Assembly (NCBI GenBank): GCA_025766275.1
Contig: JAFKAC010000007.1
Coordinates: 1-64,000 of the forward strand
DNA: 64,000 nt
Reading direction: 5' to 3'
From: Lactarius indigo
Taxonomy: Eukaryota; Basidiomycota; Agaricomycetes; Russulales; Russulaceae
The notes under the pieces were generated by a model. It was not told the origin of the DNA, made no database searches, and saw only the letters and a program-made list of their open reading frames with translations. Shown here piece after piece: positions 34,223 to 44,956 of this stretch (the first letter of the stretch is position 1; each line of letters starts with the position of its first letter). The translations under genes and the position numbers were made by a program.

Positions 34223-35052
34223 CGAGCGCGCAATCGCTCCGAGCATGGGAGATGCAGTGGAAGGAGACAGCACGCAAGTGGCAGGACGAACAGTTACACC
34301 TGGGAGATGCGAAGAAGGAGGAAGGCGAGGCAGAAATATTGGAGGACAATAACGCTATCTATGACGATAGCATCAATACCCGGCGAGACACTCTTTCCTC
34401 AGAACACAAGCCACACTGACGATCCCAATGCCACCCCTTATATCGTCTACACCAACGGAGACCCCATGTACAGGGGAGACATCCGAGTCTTCTGAGTGGC
34501 GCCCCACGAGCCCAGATCTCCCGAAGACGATCCCGCCTCCCTTATGGCGCCAGAAGGGTTCCGGCGCAATAGGGGACCCAATTCAATTCCCTTCAAGGTC
34601 ACACTCCCCGGAGGAGAGTTGTGAACACTGACCATGTGCAGTGGTCATGTGCAGCAACCCATTCGTGCTAGGGTTGGTGAGTGGCTCGCCATACGTCTAT
34701 GGCCAACCTCTGTACGCCAAGCCACATCGCCCCCACAATGACCGAGCCTTCATCGCCCATGAAGACCTCATCATGATCAAAGAAGGGAACACCACCGACC
34801 ACGCCCTTGAAAAGATAGGGGATGAATCCCTCCGCCGAGATTCACCACTATCGGGCAGCCGCGTTTCATGAGGACTGGTTGTTAACGCGCATGAGGGAGA
34901 TCAGGCTCCAATTGGCGAATGTTACGCAGGATAAGTTGGACTCCATCTATAGGTTGGAGGGCTAACACCTTTTGGCGAATCGAAGAGGTGCAGAAGGACT
35001 GGCCGTTGTCGGCTTTCATGCGAGGTGGGCCTCGCATCTGAAAAGGGGGTAA
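33982..35052 (+). pseudogene. third ORF of element D
   Basis: Downstream of the chromodomain a further frame starts at 33982 (MARNALHTFRAPEDV). It contains PITAEELTALRAALPS near 34170 and a charged, probably coiled-coil segment near 34250-34340. Frameshifts and stops follow. The final part, with FHEDWLLTRMREIRLQL near 34868, ends in a TAA at 35050-35052, which is the end of the polypurine tract and touches the 3' LTR. Position and PITAEEL/coiled-coil layout recall ORF3 of family G1, but I see no CCHC knuckles here. Confidence 0.6.
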
Positions 35053-35529
35053 TGTTATGATCACAACCGGTTATGACTACGGACCGACTCAGTATTAGTC
35101 ATGGACACTTACATCGTATCAGTCAGCATAAGTAGTACACATGTGATTGTGGCTCGTGTATGACTCATTCCTAGGATAGCTGTACTAGGGTTCGAGCTAG
35201 TTACGCTACTGGTTTCTTATTGTTCCAGCAGCGCTTTAAAGCCCACATGTATCTGTATAAGTAGTCACTTTAGAAAACCAAGAACCCCATCTTGGTCTTC
35301 TTCAATCCACCACTTGACTCACCTCCTGTTTGCCTTAGCCTCGAGCTAAGAGTACTTCCACTACTATCCGCCAAGGGATAGTACTTCTTCATCTTTGCTG
35401 CAAAGTGTGCCAAGCGTGCCCTTGTTCAGCTTGCGTTGGGTTGATACGAAGTCCCCATTCGCCTAGTCCCCGCTAAGTCGATTACGCCTATCACGAGTCC
35501 AAGTCGGACTAACGCCGTGGAGCGTAACA
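35053..35529 (+). repeat. 3' LTR of element D (477 bp)
   Basis: Preceded by the polypurine tract AAAAGGGGGTAA and followed by CTACA at 35530-35534. Confidence 0.96.
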
Positions 35530-36499
35530 CTACACACCTGCCAGAACTCAAGAATATTGGCATATTTGACTGGGGCTGCTAGATAGTCATCAACTTCACC
35601 TTCTAAGGTATTTGCCTGTGGTCTGTAGACAGGCATTGGGCCAATACCAAGGTTTGCCAAAGTGGCCTGCATGCCACCAAATGGTTCAGTGGGTGGAGGG
35701 GGTACAGTTGATCTAGTAGGGGCTCTAGATGGTGTGTACAATGGTCTGAGCTACTTAGAATTTTAGTTTTAGAGTAGCATGATAAAATTAAAAGCACTCA
35801 CTGCATCAAGGAGGTGGCGCTTTACTGCTTCAGAAACATTTGATTGGTAGTGTTGCTTGAACCATTCAAGCTTTGTCAAAGGGTTAAGAACTGTTCACAT
35901 GAGATGAGAAATTATGCAGAATATTAAGACAGCCACTCACCCATTGAAAGCTGATATACTGGAAGGTCAAGGGCCTGGATAGAATATGGAACTATCTTCT
36001 CTGAAGCTTTTCCAATAATAAGACCAATATCCTGTCTCTCAGTCTCCAAGGTATTTGCCAAGTCATTCAGGGTTTTTAAAAAACCCTCAAATGCAGCAAC
36101 TGTGCCACAAAGTGTTGGTGTCTTCTCATAAGAAAGTGATTGCTGATACCAGAAGGGAATCTAATAAATTAATTAATACAATCAGAGAGAGAAAATGTCT
36201 GCACACCTGAAGAATTCTCTGAAGTCCCCCAAGGACCCTCCAATCTTCCTCATCTAATGGGTCTGGCCCTCCCTCCTGAGCAAACCTATCAATTGCCTAA
36301 CTCAAAGTTAGCATTAGAATTTATTAAATGGTATAAAACATACCTCTCTCAAAATAAATGCCCTCTTGATCATTAATAGGCAGAGGACCACCTGGTCTCC
36401 ACATCAAGGATTAATTGCAAAGGAGGCACATTTGACTCCTTTGCAATTGCAGAAAATATATCACCTTTGTGATGAGTTGCGGATCTATTATAAATAGTT

Positions 36500-36763
36500 A
36501 GAAAAAAAAAAGAAAAAAAAACTCGGAAAAGAAAAAGAAAAAAGAAAAAGAAAAAGAAAAAGAAAAAAAGAAAAAAGAAAAAGAAAAAAGAAAAAGAAAA
36601 AGAGAAAAAGAAAAGAAAAAGAAAAAAGAAAAAAGAAAAAAAAAAAAAAGAAAAAGAAAAGAAAAAAGAGAAAAAAAAAAAAGAAAAAGAAAAAGAAAAA
36701 AAAAGAAAAAGAAAAAGAAAAAGAAAAAAGAAAAGAAAAAGAAAAAGAAAAAAGAAAAAGAAA

Positions 36764-36815
<52 letters not shown>

Positions 36816-36820
36816 GAAAA

Positions 36821-36852
<32 letters not shown>

Positions 36853-36990
36853 AAAAAGAAAAAGAAAAAAAAAGAAAAAGAAAAAAAAAAAGAAAAAGAA
36901 AAAGAAAAAGACAAAAAACTCAAAAAAAAGAAGGGAAAAGAAGAAAAAAAAAAGAAAGAAAAAAAAAAAAAAGAAAGAAAAAAAAAAAAA
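36500..36990. repeat. AAAAAG-type purine array in hAT intron 8
   Basis: About 490 bp, almost only A with G every 4-6 bases on the plus strand; roughly 36526-36910 has no pyrimidine at all. It lies inside the transposase intron (37002-36485), so on the coding strand it is one enormous pyrimidine tract upstream of the acceptor. Open frames of poly-Phe here are artefacts. Confidence 0.92.
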
Positions 36991-39170
36991 GGAAAGGCTC
37001 ACATAAACAATAATTTGCTGAAGCCTTTTAACTTGGTCAAAACCAAGTTCAACTGCTTCCTCAAGCATTGCCTTGCATGCAAGATTTACAATATGGGCAA
37101 AGCATCTAAAAAGTGTTAGCAAAAAAATATTAAATAGTTTGACACTTACCTGATGTGGCGCTGCTCTGCAGAAAACCCAGTATTAGGATATTGCTTCTTT
37201 AACTGAGTTTCTAGTGCCTCCATCATAGAGCTGTTGTTGGATGCATTATCTGTTGTTATCCAACCAATCTTTATTTTAACAAAAAATTAATTAGTCGAAA
37301 TTTATATATAAAATGAAGTAGACATTACCTTTCTTTCAAGCCCCATCCTAGTAATGATAAAATGAAAGACCTCAGCTAACCTCTCTCCAGTGTGGGACCC
37401 AGGAAAATAGACAAATCCAATAAGGTCAGCTCTAAGGGTTAGCTTTTGCTGGCCATCTTGAGTCTGGATCTGCTCCAGCCAGTGAGCAGTAACAGCCATG
37501 TATGGCTTGAGGTCAGGGTCTGTCCACATGTCTGTGGTAAAAGAGACCCTCCCAAGGCAGCTTGTCTAAATAGAAGTTAGCCCTCAAGCACTAAGATATA
37601 ATAATAAAATATTACCTGAATATGCTGAGACAAATTGTGGAGTGCCTCTGTACAGTTCTCCACAATGTGCTTCTGCATAGTGGTCCTGTGAGGGATGTCT
37701 GCATCACTCAGCTCAGGGTGGAGTAGGAGACACAGGTGGTGGAACTCTGGTCTCTCCACAATCATCATAGGCTAAAAAAAAAAAAAAAAACATTAAATAG
37801 GGAAAAAAAATTAAAATTAAATAAAAAACCTGATCTGTGGCAACAATAAATTGCACAAGGCCATCTAAAAAGTTGTCTTGAGTGAAGGGAGTGCGGCGCC
37901 TAGCTTGATGCTCTACAGGAACTCCAGTAACTCTTGCAACAGCTTCTTCTCCCTCTTTACCTCTTAGCTCAATTTTGAGTCTTTGGCACTCTGTAACCCA
38001 CTCATCTGCATGGTGATTGAGCAGATGGGACCGCAGAGGACCTGTTGCAGTAGTGGAGCGATATGAGTGTACTTTGATGGACACATCCTCTTGATGAAGT
38101 ATCCTACAAAAATAATTTTTAGAAATAAAAATAAAAATAAGAATAAAAAACTCACAAGCAAAACTTGCACTGTTTCTTCCCATCAAGAGCCTGAAAAAAC
38201 CTCAAGGTATCATCACCTGAGCCCAGCCTTGAACCAGCTTTTTGAGCCCTCCTTGGGTGGCGAGTTGGGGTTGGAGGGTCAGAGTTGCCTTCCTGAGGGC
38301 TATTGAAATTAGCACCACCCTCCTGAGAGCCATCTGACCCATTTCCAAGGTCAAAGTTCTCAGGTTGGGGTGAGCTAAGGCCTCCCTGTATTAAATTTGT
38401 TAAAAAATGATTATAAAATTAATAAAATAGATACTCACTTGATTGGCAGCCTGAGCAGGTGAAGAACCTGCAAAGGGGTCCTCTCCCTGCTGTGAGGGTC
38501 CAGGAGGGCCACCTGAAGCTGCAGAAGAGCCTAGATTAAAGTGCACATGTCTGGCACTGGCAACTGATGTCTGAGCAGCTGTGGATGAGACTAACACAAT
38601 ATGAGTGTATGGATACCATCAAAACAATGAGCACATACCATCAAGCTGAAAAGACATCTCCAAAGCACCACCAGGAAGCTCCCACTGTTTGACCTGGCTC
38701 TTCTTGGTCTTTGGCCTTTTTGGAGTCCTCTTGGGTGTTGAAGGGGCCCTCTTCCTAGATCCAGCCATAGTAGATGTAGCCAAGAGTAGTACAAAAAAAA
38801 ATAAAAGAAGCAAGTAGAAGTAGATCAGCTGAGATCAGGCAGAGATGAGGAGAGATGAGACTGTAGCAGACAGCAGGAGCCGAGATGAGAGCGTGGGAAT
38901 GTGCATCGTACATGTGGTGGCTGCAAAAATTCCTTGCCCTTGCATTGCGCAACTCGCGTTCGTGCTCACGAGCACCACTGGCACAGGTTTACGACCCACC
39001 CTCTCTCTTGGCCACAAAGTAAGTGCTTTTTTTTTTGCCTGGCTCACTGACTCACCCACATGCACCCTCGCAGGTAACAAGGCAGCAGCAGGACCTGCCC
39101 TGCGATAGCCACACCCCGAACCCCCAAGCCCCCAAGGCAGCCATGGCAATGGTGCCAGCCCTGGGGTGTG

Positions 39171-39960
39171 ATGACCATGACCGCGACCACAACCACAACC
39201 GCAACCGCAAACCGCGACCACAACCACAACCACGACTACAACCACAATCATGACTACAACCACAACCACGACTACAACCCACAACCATGACTACAACCAC
39301 AACCACGACTACAACCACAACCATGACTACAACCACAACCATGACCGCAACTGCAACCATGACCACAACCACCACAACCACCACAACCACCACTGCGGCA
39401 ACTGCAACCACCACAGCAACCACCACGGCAACCATGACCACAACCATGACCACGATTGCAACCACGACCACAACCACAACTATGACCACGACCGCAACTG
39501 CAAACCGCAAACCACAACCACAACCACAACCACCACAACCACCACCGTGGCAACCACGACCGCAACCGCAACCGCAACACATACACAACCACCACAACCA
39601 CCACCGTGGCAACCACGACCACCACAGTGACCACCACAGCGACCGCCGACCATGACCACGGCGACCACAACACAACCACAACCACCACTGCAGCGACTGC
39701 GACCACAACCACCACCGCAACCACCACCACCACTGCAGCAACCGTGATGACCATCGCAACGACACCAACGACAACCACCACCACCACCACAACTGCAGCG
39801 ACTGTGACAACAACCACAACCACGGCGACTGCAATTACCACCGCGGCAACCCACCACCACCACCGCAGCAAACCACGCAAACCATCACGACAACCGCGAC
39901 AAACAACCGGCGGACCACCACCGCAACCACCACCGCCACCGCAGCAACGATGGTGATGCC
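39171..39960. repeat. CAACCA-type trinucleotide-rich array near the hAT 5' end
   Basis: Degenerate tandem array of ACAACCACAACC with GAC, TGA and GCA variants over about 790 bp. Long Thr/His-rich or Val/Trp-rich frames on both strands are by-products of the repeat. It lies upstream of the transposase start codon at 38768 and inside the terminal repeats. Confidence 0.9.
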
Positions 39961-40419
39961 TTCGACTCAGCGCACCCGGGCAGTAGATAGAAAAAAAAAT
40001 GTATTCTCTATACTATGTAGTCTACAGCAATACATATGTTTTATTTTATTTTTGTCAGAGTTTGCGCAAGGTCATCTAAGGAGACACCAAAAAAGAGGGA
40101 CTTACCCACTTTTCTTCTGAGAGCCCCAGCAGACACTGGACACGCACATTGAGCAAATATATTCCATTTTTGGCCAGCTTGTTCTTGGCTAAGCCAGGCA
40201 GAATCCATTCTTGCCTGCTCACGCGTACTCACAAGCCAGGTGAGCCCTGCCTAATCTGGTCATTCCTAATCAAGCCTGGCTCAGCCCAGCTCAGCCAGCT
40301 CACGAGCCGAGCTGAGCCAATTTTGGTCCTGAGCCGATGTGTCAGCTTGGCTCGGCTCAAAACAGCTCAGCTTGGCTGGCTCAGCTGATTTGAGCCAAGC
40401 CACAGCAACACTAGGTGCG

Positions 40420-40929
40420 CTGGAGCTCTATCTATTGGGTCCTCTGTTAGGTTTGAAGTCGCCCATCAAGAAGTCTGGATGTCTTAGACCTTTAGACCCT
40501 CCTTTTTTGGTCAATATTTTCCCAGAAAGTTTGGTGGTTGTTCTTGTTGTTTGGTGCGTATACGTTTATTATGACTATTTCGTTGTTTCCATGCCATTTG
40601 AACTTGATGGCCAGCGCCCTTCCTTCTACCAATTCAATCGCGGTCATGTCCAATGGGGCTATTAGGGATCTATTTATTACAAAGGCAACTCCCGCAGAAG
40701 TGCATGGGTTGGTTTCAAGCTGGGAGTTTATCACCGTCAGTCTCTTGCCAAAGCACTCATGGACGGAGTGTATGAGGTTGTTGTCGAGGTGAGTTTCTTG
40801 CAGCACAAGGACTGCTATTTTGTTTTTGTTCATAGTTTGGTATATTGACGGACCACTTTTCAATCCCGGACATGTTGCTGCCAGCGCAGCGTAGCCATTC
40901 ATGTTTAGTGATGCAATTTTTATATTCAC
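40420..40929 (-). pseudogene. LINE ORF2, N-terminal endonuclease domain
   Basis: Starts MNIKIASLNMNGYAALAATC at 40929. It contains the apurinic/apyrimidinic endonuclease signatures SLNMNGY, LVLQETHLD, an AGVAFVINRSL block and VIINVYAPN. A frameshift near 40500 precedes HPDFLMGDF, and the sequence then stops at the hAT terminus. In LINEs this domain nicks target DNA. The protein would normally run about a thousand residues further with a reverse transcriptase, which is missing. Confidence 0.82.
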
Positions 40930-41184
40930 TTTTAGGGTTTGGTTTTTCAGTTTAACGTTTATATTATTATGGTCCCCTTATGTGGGGGGGTACCAGTGGG
41001 TACCCAAGGGGCACCATAAAGTGCGTGACTCATTGGCATTCCTCTGGCTAGGAGGGCATGGCATGGCCTGGGGAGGGGGGGAAACACATATCATTGGGGA
41101 TTGTAGGGGGCATTCCTCAGTATATATACATATTGAGGCACTTGTCTTTTTATGTACATTTTTGGGGCTTAATGCCAGCTATGT

Positions 41185-42960
41185 CTACACAAGTGGTAGT
41201 TTACCAGACGTGTCAGGTATGGAATGAGAACTTCGTGGCTTGCAGGTGTTGGGCCGTGGTGAAAAAGGCTGCATTCCATCATTTGGGGAAATCCCCACTT
41301 GCATCTCTGATTGGGCCATTCCATCCTTCAACACTTGGAAGGGGCATAGCCCTCTCAGGTGGTCATTTCCATGACAGCAGGTGCATACGTATGGGGTGTG
41401 TTGTGGGGTACCCTGGCCTTGCATGAGGATGTATACAGTTGTTCAGCTAGGAAAGATCTCATTCTCTTCCAGATCTCATCGTGGGAGATTTGATTGCTGT
41501 CTGCATATACATTGAAGCGCGGGTTCAGAAGTGTTCCCAGCTTCTTTGATGTTCAGCCTCACTAGGTTCATCGAGCAGAGCAGATGATCAATTTCGCAGG
41601 TAACATTTTCCCTCTCACTTACCAGGACAGCGCTTATCAGTGACACTACAAAGTTTCTAGTGGTTTCATTTTCCCAAACTTCTCTTATAATGGGGAAGAT
41701 GTCCTTGGTTGAGGTGGTGATGAAGCCTCTGAGGGTAAATAGGAAGGTGGGGCATGTTGGGGTGAAGGGGGTGACACGGAAGGTGATGATGTGAGAGGAC
41801 CAGATCTCTGCGTCTTAGGAGGAGTTCCACTTGTTCATTGGTGATATTGTAGATCAGGAAGGAAGCTGAGTTGGGTACACGGTTGGGTCTTTTTCCTCCC
41901 TTTGGTTGGTTCAGCTTTGGGGCCGCTATGCTTGCCTCTTGTGCACTCATGATTTCGGTAACCGCAGTTAGTATTCTTGCACAGATGTAGTTGTGGGAGT
42001 CCGTATCTTTGGCCTTTGTGTCGAAGGGGATCGCAATTAGTTTCACACTGGGGTGAGCATCCCATTCCTCAACTAATTTACAGTCAATATTGTCAAAGGG
42101 AGTGGTGGGGTGGGCATCTTGGATTAGGGGCATTGGTCCTGGGGTGTATTTGTCTAGGGCCTTTTTTGCAGGCAGGCTGTCAACCAGGTCTGAGTTGTTG
42201 TTGTCAACCTCTTCGAGACGTGCGGATATGGTCAACTTTTCAGGATGGGGGTGGTCGCGCTTGTTTGGAGACGTAGTCCCAGGGCGTTTTGTGTAGGGGT
42301 GGCTGGGAGCCAAAGCGGGGTGGGAGGAAAGCTGGTGTCATCTCGACGTCCTGTGGGGTGTTCAGGGGTGCCTGGGGGTGTTTGTAATTGTCCTCGGGCG
42401 TGGCATAGGGGACATGGGCGGGGTTGGGGACCTCTCATTTATGTGTGGGGGTGAGTACCATGGGGGGGGCATTCCTCCAGCATCCGACTGGGGATATGGA
42501 GTTGCCAGGCTGGGCTGCGTCATGGGGGGAGTGCCTAAGATCATGGGTACTATCGGTGTCACTGGAGTGGATGGCAGTGGGGGAGGAGGGGGGGGCATTC
42601 CACTTCCAGATTCTGGCATAGTGTTGGGTTTGTCTGTTTGCACAGAGGGGGGAGCTAAGCTAGGTTGCGTCAGGGGGGGAGTTCAGAGCATTCCCAGCTT
42701 CTGGCACAGCTATGGGTTTGTCCGTCATGGGGGGGTTTTCTTCAGATGGGAGGTCAGCTATGTTTTAGAGGGGGGAAATTTGGTAGCTTACTGTTGCGCT
42801 TTTTTCCCTTTCCCTTGTGGGCTTCCACTGCACTTGCAGCTGGACCACTTGAGATTGCTACGTGCACTGCCATGGTGGACTTTTCTCTGGTTGTCAGCTC
42901 TGTGCTCAGCTCTAGAGAGGTGGGTTCCTGTGCAAAGGATGGTTGGCTGGAGAGGGTCAT
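41185..42960 (-). pseudogene. LINE ORF1 (gag-like) remains
   Basis: Minus-strand pieces: 42960-42754 (Lys/Gly-rich tail), 42643-42362 (Pro-rich, MPPPPPPLPSTPVTP), and 42313-41666 (an RNA-binding type domain, SFLIYNITNEQVELLLRR). A last piece at 41424-41185 has a knuckle CTCCHGNDHLRGLC, exactly C-x2-C-x4-H-x4-C, followed by PFQVLKDGM. Frameshifts near 41810 and several stops separate the pieces. The order matches Tad1-clade ORF1 upstream of the ORF2 endonuclease. Confidence 0.68.
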
Positions 42961-43125
42961 TTGAGTGGCTAAAGGGTGGGGTGGGTTGCGTACTGTTGGG
43001 GGGGCTATTTAAGTTTGCTCTGCTTGCCATTCTCTGGGTTTGGGTGTTTGGCCACTCTACATGCCTGGGGCTGGTTGCAGACTAGGGTGGTGGTGTCACT
43101 CTAGGGTGAAATGTGGCATCAGTGT

Positions 43126-43751
43126 TGTTGATAAGTAACCCTTGCGCACTTAGCAGCTCATACGGACTGGACTTGCAGCATGGACTGCTTTAGATTAGAT
43201 ATACAGGACTTGTAGATTAGATACTGTTTGATCTGTACAATCTGGACTTACCATTGCGTCATCTATGACATCACTGTACTTCTATGACATCATACATCTG
43301 GACTCTGCATTGTATAACGCCTTTGTACTTTCCTTTGTTCCGTACTTAGCTTTATCTTTATTATGATGTCACTATGATATCATTTGCTTCTGGACTCTCC
43401 TTATTCTTTCTTCCCTTGTTCTCAGAACGTCCACTCCTTTGTCCATTTGTAGAACAATACTTCCTTGTACTGCGTGACTTAGTGTTACATCCCTTGTACA
43501 GTGTCACTACCAGAAAGTGTATAAGTAGAGTACCATGTACGCTCCTGGTCCACATCAGTTCTCACTGCTTGTGTGCCAGGTAAGCCTCTTCTCTCTAAAT
43601 GTAACAACATCAGTTCTCACTGCTTGTGTGCCAGACAACTCTCTTGCTTTACCTTGCCTGACCCCCTGTTGCTGCTTCAAGCACTTCTGCATATCTCACC
43701 ACAGACTCTTTAGCCCTCTGTGAGTATGCCCTTCTACTGTGCTGTTCATCA
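43126..43751 (+). repeat. solo LTR of family S in the LINE
   Basis: It is 626 bp, starts TGTTGATAAG and ends CTGTTCATCA, with the duplication AGTGT at 43121-43125 and 43752-43756. TATAAG is at 43520-43525. The intron-like unit is at 43580-43634: donor GTAAGC, a CTCAC branch-like motif and acceptor CCAG. The 28 bp before the donor (43552-43579) are repeated at 43607-43634. Confidence 0.94.
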
Positions 43752-44534
43752 AGTGTCCTCATAGGTGACAGGTGGATATTGACTGCCCTGGGATGTATCA
43801 GGGGGTGGCTGATGTTGGGTGGTGTTGTTGTGTAGTGTGTGGTCTCTATTGGAGGGTAGAGGCTTACCCGGCTGTAGGCCATTTGGGCCATTCCATTGTG
43901 GGCTGTAGTTTGAGTAGATGGGCTCATGTAGGTGGGTGGTGGTAGTCCTCATTCCTCACGTGTATTTTCATTCTGTTTTCTGTTTTCTTTTTTCTTCTTT
44001 TTTTTTTTTTTATATTACTATTGTTATTATTATTTAATTTTAATGCTTTGGGGAAAGGCCATACATTTGGGTGCTGTTTGCGGCGTACTGATTTGCCGAT
44101 GTCAGGTGTAGTTCATCTCACATTTGCGCATTAGTATTCCTGGGTCTTATTCCCGCTGGGATGAAGGGGGGGAGGTAGGGGGTTTTTAACTTAGTTTGGT
44201 GGGGTGCGCTTCTTGCCATTGGTGGGGGCCCATTTACCTGTGTGGGGGGGTATCTCATGTTTTTGGATTTGGTGTTTTGGGTGTCTCTTTGTGTGGCTGG
44301 GCATGGTCTTCGGTTGGTTTTGGTGAGGGGAGGCACCTTAGGGCTCAGTGTGCAGGCATGGAGGTGCACTGATCTTCCTTCTGGGGTGGGGGTCGGTGTG
44401 TGGCTTTTGTTGTTGTTTTTTTTTTTTTTCCTTTTCTCTCTTATGTGGGGGTCACAGGGGCAGTTCATGTTGTTTGTGGGCTGGTGGTTGTGTATTTTTA
44501 TTTCTAACATTGTGTGTTTCAGTGTGTAGGCCAC

Positions 44535-44956
44535 CTGTAAGTGAGGGTGGAGGCTGTTTTTTCACTGCTTTAGCAGCAGTACCCAGCTTCCAACCCATCC
44601 CTGTCCCTCAGCGTACCGTGGGAAAACCATACCACAGTGGTGGTTTCGGTACAAGGAGCCCTCCTAGTATCATAATGTCATAACTGCTATAGATAAGGTC
44701 CTTACATACTTATCATGTTCCAACAGGAATTCCATCTCATAATATATTTCTACAAAATGTTAGGGGAAAATGTTACCATAAAAAATCAAATAATAATAAT
44801 AATAATTTGGCAGAGAATTTTGACCTGCCATAAGACCTTGGCAAGCAAGATGATGATAAAACGGCGGGCATCACAGAATTGAAGCACACTTCGTCTTGCA
44901 CTTCATTATAAGGGGCACTTTGGTATTTTGTTTCCAAATTTCTAACCATCATAGTT
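44535..44956. other. junction between the repeat block and gene space
   Basis: No gene or repeat is recognised. It has an AT-rich stretch with (TAA)n near 44792-44806. It marks the change from transposons to single-copy genes. Confidence 0.4.

Larger units (their letters stand above)
27856..35529 (+). mobile_element. Ty3/gypsy element D (family G2), inserted in an intron of the hAT transposase
   Basis: A full-length 7.67 kb chromovirus. The LTRs are 478 bp (27856-28333) and 477 bp (35053-35529), with the perfect 5 bp duplication CTACA at 27851-27855 and 35530-35534. It has gag, pol with chromodomain and a third ORF ending at the polypurine tract. It is related to G1 in layout and protein motifs but its LTR sequence is different. 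Removing it leaves a 47-50 nt intron with intact GTGTGT donor and CAGTAG acceptor in the hAT gene. Confidence 0.96.
27496..38768 (-). pseudogene. hAT transposase, 14 exons, nearly intact
   Basis: Exons inferred by GT-AG junctions and frame: 38768-38639, 38590-38439, 38385-38156, 38103-37830, 37771-37616, 37565-37329, 37268-37150, 37105-37003, 36484-36344, 36296-36207, 36160-35941, 35890-35802, 35750-35538 and 27816-27496. A BED-type zinc finger (CKFC... LRSHLLNHH) spans exons 3-4. The catalytic RNase H-like region includes FTTDMWTDP, IGWITTDNASNN and RCFAHIVNLACKA. The dimerisation domain in the last exon has LPIQATSVPCERVFSASKE. Stop TAG at 27498-27496. Exon 9 seems to carry two small compensating indels. 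The last intron houses element D and intron 8 is expanded by a purine/pyrimidine array. Transposase activity is doubtful but the gene is young. Confidence 0.8.
26114..40413 (-). mobile_element. hAT-family DNA transposon, interrupted by gypsy element D
   Basis: Both ends carry the same 16 bp inverted repeat: TAGTGTTGCTGTGGCT at 26114-26129 and, inverted, at about 40398-40413. Both are followed inwards by irregular GCTCAG/CTGAGC-rich sequence. Between them lies a minus-strand hAT transposase gene (27496-38768) with a BED-type zinc finger and a C-terminal dimerisation domain. Element D takes up 27856-35529; without it the transposon is about 6.6 kb. Low-complexity arrays lie near both ends. A perfect 8 bp target duplication is not visible: 26106-26113 reads GTCTGCGG and 40414-40421 reads GGTGCGCT. 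Confidence 0.78.
40414..44534 (-). mobile_element. LINE (Tad1-like) fragment, 3' part missing
   Basis: Minus strand: ORF1 pieces with a CCHC knuckle, then the start of ORF2 with an apurinic endonuclease domain, which ends at the right edge of the hAT element at 40413/40414. The reverse transcriptase and 3' end are absent from the window. An S-family solo LTR interrupts the ORF1 side at 43126-43751. The upstream limit near 44534 is a guess based on minus-strand coding-like sequence. Confidence 0.72.

Noticed and set aside
36373..37122. Long poly-Phe/Leu frames on the minus strand
   Set aside because: They are the translation of the purine array in a hAT intron; only the ends overlap true exons.
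39044..39956. Several 120-260 codon frames on both strands (Thr/His-rich and Val/Trp-rich)
   Set aside because: All derive from the CAACCA-type array; repeats without stops give open frames in every direction.
26106..40421. An 8 bp target duplication of the hAT element
   Set aside because: GTCTGCGG and GGTGCGCT agree only partly under any offset tried.
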